A DNA stretch of 19,498 nucleotides from Chthonomonas sp. UBA2387. GTDB taxonomy: Bacteria; Armatimonadota; Fimbriimonadia; Fimbriimonadales; Fimbriimonadaceae. A program made the translations under genes and the position numbers. Below, piece by piece: positions 15,601 to 19,498 of the stretch. The notes under the pieces were generated by a model. That model saw nothing but the letters and a program-made list of their open reading frames with translations, had not been told where the DNA came from and made no database searches. The stretch is from positions 1 to 19,498 of the forward strand of contig DDSP01000033.1 in NCBI GenBank assembly GCA_002343445.1. Reading direction: 5' to 3'. Numbering within the stretch: the stretch's first letter is position 1; each line of letters opens with the position of its first letter.

Positions 15601-17308
15601 CCTGCCGAGCATCTTCGTCGGTCAATTCCCGCCGACCCCGCGTGGATTCGTGTTCGGCATGGACGCGAAGGCAAGTCCGAGCGATCAGTTCATGAAGCCG
15701 ATCAGCGGACGCCCGTGGGTCCTCCAGTTCAATCAGGTTCAACCGGATCCGTCCCAGTCGATCGGGTTCCGATCGAATCCCTCTATCCGGTGGCCGCAGG
15801 TGAAGGGCGTCGAATCGTTCGACGACCTCCGCGTTCGCTATCTCCAGGCCGCGATCCCGGACAGCTCCGCGCTGGGCGTGGTCGGCGGTGACGGGACCTT
15901 GATCACCTGGAGCAGCAGCCGCATGTACGCCTTCACCCGCGCCGAGTTCCTGATCGCGGACGAAGGTCGCGTGTCCCGGTTCGACCAAGCCGGCAATCCG
16001 CTCTGGACCACGGACAGCTCGGCCAACGCAGGCCCGAGCGTACCGGTCGGCGGTGCGGCCGAGGCGATCGGGCTTTCGAACCCGCATCGCGTCTACTCGG
16101 GCGGAGACAACACTTATTGGATCGTCGACTCGGGCAACGACCGGATTATTCGAGTCGACTCGGCCGGGCGCGAACTTCGCACGATCAAGGGCTTTCGCCT
16201 CGATCCGAAGCTGGCCCCGAGCGGCTTCCAGGACAACGAGTCACTGACTTTGCGCAAGCCGAAGGACGTGCTTGTCTACCAGACGTACCAGAACAACCCG
16301 ACCCGGCTCACGAACCCGCGATCGCGGGAGCTCTGGATTCACTACGTGATCGCCGACACCGGCAACTTCCGGCTCCTCGAGCTGGTCGATCGGTACGAAG
16401 TCGATCCGGCGACGGGGCGCATCATCGGTCCCGTGCAGTACCTCGACCCGGTAAGCGGCGCCAACGTGAAGGCGTTCGGCGTCCTCGTGTGGCACAGCCC
16501 GGCCGAGCTCACCGGCAAGCAGTACGCCTACAACAGCATCAGCCGGACGTTCGCACTCGACAACAACGGCAACTCGCGACCCATCTTCGCGTTCGGCTTC
16601 GGGAACTTCGAACCGGGGCGAACCTCGTTCGGTCTCGATACGCCGGGCAACCCCCAAGTCGACATCGCTTCGGGCCTGGGCGGGATCGTTCTCCTCGATC
16701 CGGCCGGCAGCACGACCGAACTCATCACACAGATCGAGGTTCCGGCGATTCCGGTCAACGCATTCTATGTGGATTCGGCCGGCACGTTCAGTTCGCCGGC
16801 ACGTGCCGCGCGAACCCAGAAAATCGCAGGACTCTCCTCGGTGACGATCCGGTACGTCGACCAGAACGGAACTCCGGCCCTGGCGGTCATGTTCACGGAT
16901 GCGACCGGCGTGTATGAAGTGATCGACACCAACCCGAACCCGACTCAATCGACGTGGACGGTCCGATGGATGCTTCCAAACGAGGCGGGCCGCGTCATCC
17001 GTCGCAATGGGGCCCAAGTCCCGAGCGGGTCGCAGAACGCCCAGTTCTTCCGTGCGACCTTCGCCCGCCGCCTCGATTCGGGCGATGTCATCGTCGTGAA
17101 CGGCTACTACGGCCGGACGCGCAACAACCTGCCTTTTGCCGGAGAGGTCGTTCTCCTCGACGGCGACTTCGGCGGAGCGAACAACGAGCCGGGCTTCGGC
17201 CTGGGCAAGGTGAACCTCGGGTTCAACTCCTTGAGCGTCAAGTTTGAGCTGCCACCTGTGACCGGTACCCGACCGCTGTCGGTGCCGGTATTTGCCGACC
17301 GGAAATAA
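12668..17308 (+). CDS. Secreted PilY1-like beta-propeller protein with amidotransferase-like N-terminal domain
   Basis: A 1546-aa protein with a signal peptide (residues 1-28, ending SYA before QTT). Residues about 33-330 look like a DUF4159/class I glutamine-amidotransferase-like alpha/beta domain: ADYDVLLLPIQ near 131, LERERLRRYIDQGGVLWVDV near 150-169, and a late G-GYMVVTTRGIS strand; no catalytic Cys-His-Glu triad is evident. From about 365 there are PQQ-like propeller strands (GRVIVVSNGRLVVLDANP), with a calcium-type loop DQDGDSNPDDGIPD at 389-402. An Ig-like stretch follows near 625-681 (VKVSVLDQFGNPLTAV) and a further blade near 721-757 (GYIFLAAGD, GLYCLKEEG). Two NHL-like repeats sit near 1136-1173 (YWIVDSGNDRIIRVDSAG) and 1196-1248 (YVIADTGNFRLLELVD). 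It follows the PilX-like gene with an ATGA overlap, the place of pilY1 in minor-pilin operons. The domain borders are estimates. Confidence 0.75.
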   Translation: MIAPRFVAGLFCASLALAASAGPQSYAQTTSTIRAGVLLTESQRTGPLPGLPNGTPLNPTPHVWGNLDADRTAKPAGWSFVNPRASTTLTQSLRTRWVGLAGAAPGAGVRLTKRHAPYWEVSLANTTDDVLADYDVLLLPIQTNLSLNPLERERLRRYIDQGGVLWVDVLPTANFIDPANPTPLPFSLRLSGAAIDADLSSPLFNFPNTVSLQDLSLMQFGGTNLIGTVNLNTSGLSGKQKAFSWIEPDSLRYESVAGNTDGSMVAIGQIGDGYMVVTTRGISQNLNRGFAGGTVVANIGFESSGPLADISFTAAAKLVCNATNLGSGFRALAKGSRKLFSSNVDLPAPLLGRFSAEIVPQTQPVIAGGRVIVVSNGRLVVLDANPSIDQDGDSNPDDGIPDIIGSSADRIWQSQPLNGPVSTPVVVDVPDASLDSARPGFKATRQILITNASGAVQIFDLDSPPGPNVTALASITPPDAAVIAGSDGPYSPTVHEGLAFVADTRSNGNSGRVWAIDLASSSRLATPNDWAIFGSPRFGEPSNAPTVGYIPIADNSGGVDRVIYVPTRPTSGIGSKPAGIVSLWVGARGESPAGFDAQTPGVLRVTTRASLQGLPVFLPNGSSSLGVKVSVLDQFGNPLTAVQLNALFDGTVSQPSNGELNFGLSSAWPLNATVRIDYTIDWSQLAPSIPADLYIRGNLEVPDDTGNSRKILGSVALSARGYIFLAAGDASRGGGLYCLKEEGRGEFKLLYRWELFDDISFNVNITPGGPAQAIDYRAAVVDEDWLVTNFLAFLNGPIRNLRFTSGPTVKGDTVYIVAGGNKNFFNSPISTLLAFKANPQPVEIDVQNIGSGFTIVQPDMARSTNKTNPDVFSALQPAQYSVEPTGSGSRIRFNNMMSTTRGRMRDSLSTSLPIILRRGGQPDILVEPELGAEDGAFVPGSARGRWSPLLWYMTFNGNNATGQPLVAGDTLYTAGTSFLPSIFVGQFPPTPRGFVFGMDAKASPSDQFMKPISGRPWVLQFNQVQPDPSQSIGFRSNPSIRWPQVKGVESFDDLRVRYLQAAIPDSSALGVVGGDGTLITWSSSRMYAFTRAEFLIADEGRVSRFDQAGNPLWTTDSSANAGPSVPVGGAAEAIGLSNPHRVYSGGDNTYWIVDSGNDRIIRVDSAGRELRTIKGFRLDPKLAPSGFQDNESLTLRKPKDVLVYQTYQNNPTRLTNPRSRELWIHYVIADTGNFRLLELVDRYEVDPATGRIIGPVQYLDPVSGANVKAFGVLVWHSPAELTGKQYAYNSISRTFALDNNGNSRPIFAFGFGNFEPGRTSFGLDTPGNPQVDIASGLGGIVLLDPAGSTTELITQIEVPAIPVNAFYVDSAGTFSSPARAARTQKIAGLSSVTIRYVDQNGTPALAVMFTDATGVYEVIDTNPNPTQSTWTVRWMLPNEAGRVIRRNGAQVPSGSQNAQFFRATFARRLDSGDVIVVNGYYGRTRNNLPFAGEVVLLDGDFGGANNEPGFGLGKVNLGFNSLSVKFELPPVTGTRPLSVPVFADRK

Positions 17309-17313
17309 GAGAG

Positions 17314-19498
17314 ATGCCGAGCATGCTTCGCAACCGAGCTTTCCGTTTTGGGACGACCGTGACCACGCTGGTCGCGCTTGTCCTGTTGTCTGCGCTCGTC
17401 GCGCTTTCGCAGAACTACCCGACGCACCGAGGTAGCAATGCGCGCACCGGACAGCACGACGCCGACCCGAAGACGAGCAACCCGGGTCGGGCGAACCTGC
17501 GCTGGTGGGACCCCCTGGTCGGCATCCGCGACGTGATCGACAACTGGGAGCCCGCCGCTTCATGGACGCCCGTCGCCGACTGGCTCGCCCCCACCGACGA
17601 AGGCGCCACGAACGCCATCGACGTCGAAGGCACGCCCCTGCTCGAGCCGAACTACCGATATGCCTTCTGTGTGCCGTCGGTGCCTGGTGACGACACGACG
17701 CCGGTCCCCGGCTTCACCAAGCGGACCTTCACGTGGACGTGGCCCGTCTTCCCCGGGTCCCCGCGCGAGTTCACCCTTTGGGTCAACATCCCGATCGGCC
17801 CGACCGACATCGATCCGGACCCGAATCTCACCGACCTTGCGTACCAGCAACGGTACTTCGTGTATCAGATCGACGGCGTCGTGAACCCGGACGCGCCCGG
17901 ACAACCGGTCCTGCAGATCGTCGACACCTTCGCCCATGGCGGCGGATGGGTCCGGCTGGGCAACAACGGCAATACGACCGATATCGTCTTCACGAACGAC
18001 AATAGCGGGCCGATCACGGTCACGCTCCTCAACACCATTCCGCGTGACGCCCAGGGCAACCTGACCGACACTCGTAAGGGCCTCGTCGTCTACGCGGACG
18101 CCGCGATGCTGATGCGGGGCCAGGGCGGACTGGGCCAGTACATCGCCTCGCCGATCGTCTCCCAGCTCAAGCAGGGCGGCGCTCCGTTCCCGTGGCGCGT
18201 CGTGACCGCGCGAAACGAGGCGTTCGCGACCCAGAACGGCTCGCGGATTCTCGACTACAACCTCGGCAACGTGAACTCGTTCCGCCACGATGGCTTCTTC
18301 ATCAAGCCGAGCGACGACGGAACCGGCACCCGAAACCTCGTCTGGTCCTGGCCGGCCAAGCGCCCCGCCGAGGACACTGCCGCCGAGTATCAGCGATTTG
18401 CCCAAGAGAAGCGGAACTTCGTGCTCGGCCTCGGAAGCACGGCACCGGCCCCCTCGCGAGCGCTCCACAACATCTATGTCGACAACCGTTCCGTGGGTGT
18501 GACGTGGAACCCGCTCCTCTGGCTGGTCAACCCGGTCACGCCGACGAACAAGGGTGTCGACTTCCTCGATCTGCCGATCACGAACAGCACGGCGTCGGTC
18601 GAGCGCGTCGTCTTCGCTCCGAATCTCGGCATTCCGAAGAGCGATCCCGAAACATACGAGATCTACATGTGGCTTCCTGGCGATGCGAGCCTACCGAAAG
18701 AACTCCGGGTCGAGATCTACGAAGGTGGAATCATCGTCCCAGATCCCTTGGCCGCCGCCGCGGGTCGCACCTCGATCAAGGTCGACCAGAGCGCGGGAAC
18801 CGGGTGGGTGCGGCTCCAAACCACGCTCCGCACCGCGTTCAATCATCGGTCAACTGCGCCGCTCTCCGTGGCCGTCACGAACTTCACCCAAGCCCCGGGC
18901 GATGCGGGCAAGCGGGCCTATGCCGACATGATCCGGTTCGTCAAGAAGGCGGACCTCAGCTTCACCTCGACTCCGTTGCACGTTCGAACGAAGGTGCGCG
19001 TGACGCCTGGCGGGGCTCCGGTCGACCGTGATGTGGTCATCGTGGCGATGGAGAACGGACGGATCTACTGCGTGGATGCGGTCGGCGACATCAACACGGG
19101 TCGTACCAACGTGTACTGGGCGTATCCAAGCGAAATGGCCAGTGGCACCGATCCGAACTGGACGGTCAACCAGGATGGTCCGGACGGGATCGCGGAGAAC
19201 CCCATCGGGTTCGACCTCAGCTCGGCCCTTGTCCAGAGTATCGAGACGTCGCCCGGCGTGTTCGAGGACTTCCTTTACGTCGGCACCCGCAACGGGCGCG
19301 TTTACTGCATCGACGTCGCCGGTCGTGGCGACGGCACCGCCACCCAATATGGCACCACAACGCGTCGGTGGAGTTATCCCGACGACTGGCCTGCGGCCAC
19401 GGCCGTCAAGAGCAATCTCGGCCCGATCACGGGCTCCGTCGCGTTCAACCGGCTCGCCGGCGGCCAGCAGGTGATCTACGTGCCCACCCCCCAGGGGA
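17314..19498 (+). CDS. Exported PQQ-like beta-propeller protein, C-terminus beyond the window
   Basis: Open from ATG 17314 to the right edge without a stop, at least 728 aa. The N-terminus has a basic start and a hydrophobic segment (TTVTTLVALVLLSALVALS, residues 14-32), either a signal peptide or an uncleaved anchor. Then comes NYPTHRGSNARTG (34-46), matching the HRG-ARTG entry motif of many PQQ-like repeat proteins. The middle is beta-rich and unrecognised. Propeller strands appear late: VVIVAMENGRIYCVDAVGD from about 574, FLYVGTRNGRVYCIDVAG from about 653, and VIYVPT at the edge. These are typical PQQ-like blades, so much of the propeller probably lies outside the window. An ATG at 17323 with GAGAG 9 nt upstream is an equally good start. 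It lies five bases after the preceding propeller gene, in the same operon. Confidence 0.78.
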   Translation, partial: MPSMLRNRAFRFGTTVTTLVALVLLSALVALSQNYPTHRGSNARTGQHDADPKTSNPGRANLRWWDPLVGIRDVIDNWEPAASWTPVADWLAPTDEGATNAIDVEGTPLLEPNYRYAFCVPSVPGDDTTPVPGFTKRTFTWTWPVFPGSPREFTLWVNIPIGPTDIDPDPNLTDLAYQQRYFVYQIDGVVNPDAPGQPVLQIVDTFAHGGGWVRLGNNGNTTDIVFTNDNSGPITVTLLNTIPRDAQGNLTDTRKGLVVYADAAMLMRGQGGLGQYIASPIVSQLKQGGAPFPWRVVTARNEAFATQNGSRILDYNLGNVNSFRHDGFFIKPSDDGTGTRNLVWSWPAKRPAEDTAAEYQRFAQEKRNFVLGLGSTAPAPSRALHNIYVDNRSVGVTWNPLLWLVNPVTPTNKGVDFLDLPITNSTASVERVVFAPNLGIPKSDPETYEIYMWLPGDASLPKELRVEIYEGGIIVPDPLAAAAGRTSIKVDQSAGTGWVRLQTTLRTAFNHRSTAPLSVAVTNFTQAPGDAGKRAYADMIRFVKKADLSFTSTPLHVRTKVRVTPGGAPVDRDVVIVAMENGRIYCVDAVGDINTGRTNVYWAYPSEMASGTDPNWTVNQDGPDGIAENPIGFDLSSALVQSIETSPGVFEDFLYVGTRNGRVYCIDVAGRGDGTATQYGTTTRRWSYPDDWPAATAVKSNLGPITGSVAFNRLAGGQQVIYVPTPQG

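Noticed and set aside
10215..17563. Other long minus-strand frames (about 367, 519, 325, 493 and 440 codons)
   Set aside because: Same reason: shadows of the PilX-like and propeller genes, with Arg/Val/Asp/Glu-rich composition and no family resemblance.

Overview
This is a GC-rich bacterial chromosomal window in two halves. Positions 1-2877 hold ordinary short genes on the minus strand. From about 3280 to the right edge there is one long plus-strand gene cluster for type IV pilus (or pseudopilus) components. The style suggests Armatimonadota (Fimbriimonadia-like) or a related Gram-negative lineage: pilins beginning with a FTMIELL-type helix followed by FPVYARAKD, very large pilin-like proteins, and PQQ-like propeller proteins with an HRG-ARTG motif. 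This placement rests on recalled family style only.

Left half, minus strand. smpB (tmRNA-binding protein) is followed by a small secreted VirK-like protein and the first 34 codons of a dihydropyrimidinase/allantoinase-type amidohydrolase that runs off the left edge. These three are closely packed and probably form one operon. Further right are a four-helix membrane protein of unknown function (1500-2276) and a DUF1801-type protein (2428-2877). All three likely transcription starts here (smpB, the membrane protein, DUF1801) have a TAnnnT box 6-9 nt before ATG and no Shine-Dalgarno, which suggests leaderless transcripts. The spaces at 1066-1499 and 2878-3279 carry dispersed hairpin-forming repeats of one family in both orientations.

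Right half, plus strand. A bifunctional prepilin peptidase/methylase (pilD-like) probably starts at a CTG codon. It is followed by five tightly spaced or overlapping genes, then a sixth that runs off the right edge. In order they are a GspG/FimU-like pilin (287 aa), a PilV/GspI-like protein (663 aa), a PilW/GspJ-like protein (761 aa), a PilX/GspK-like protein lacking Glu5 (1027 aa), a secreted beta-propeller protein with a glutamine-amidotransferase-like N-terminal domain (1546 aa), and a second PQQ-like propeller protein (at least 728 aa). The order matches the fimU-pilV-pilW-pilX-pilY1 minor-pilin operon of type IV pili, but every protein is several times larger than its counterpart. The inference is that PilD processes the four pilin-like proteins, these assemble as a tip or priming complex, and the propeller proteins act as a PilY1-like surface module. 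This enlarged tip cluster, with an apparently substituted PilY1 N-terminal domain, is the most interesting system in the window. No pilus motor, platform or secretin genes are present here, and no tRNA, rRNA, CRISPR array, transposase or phage gene was seen.
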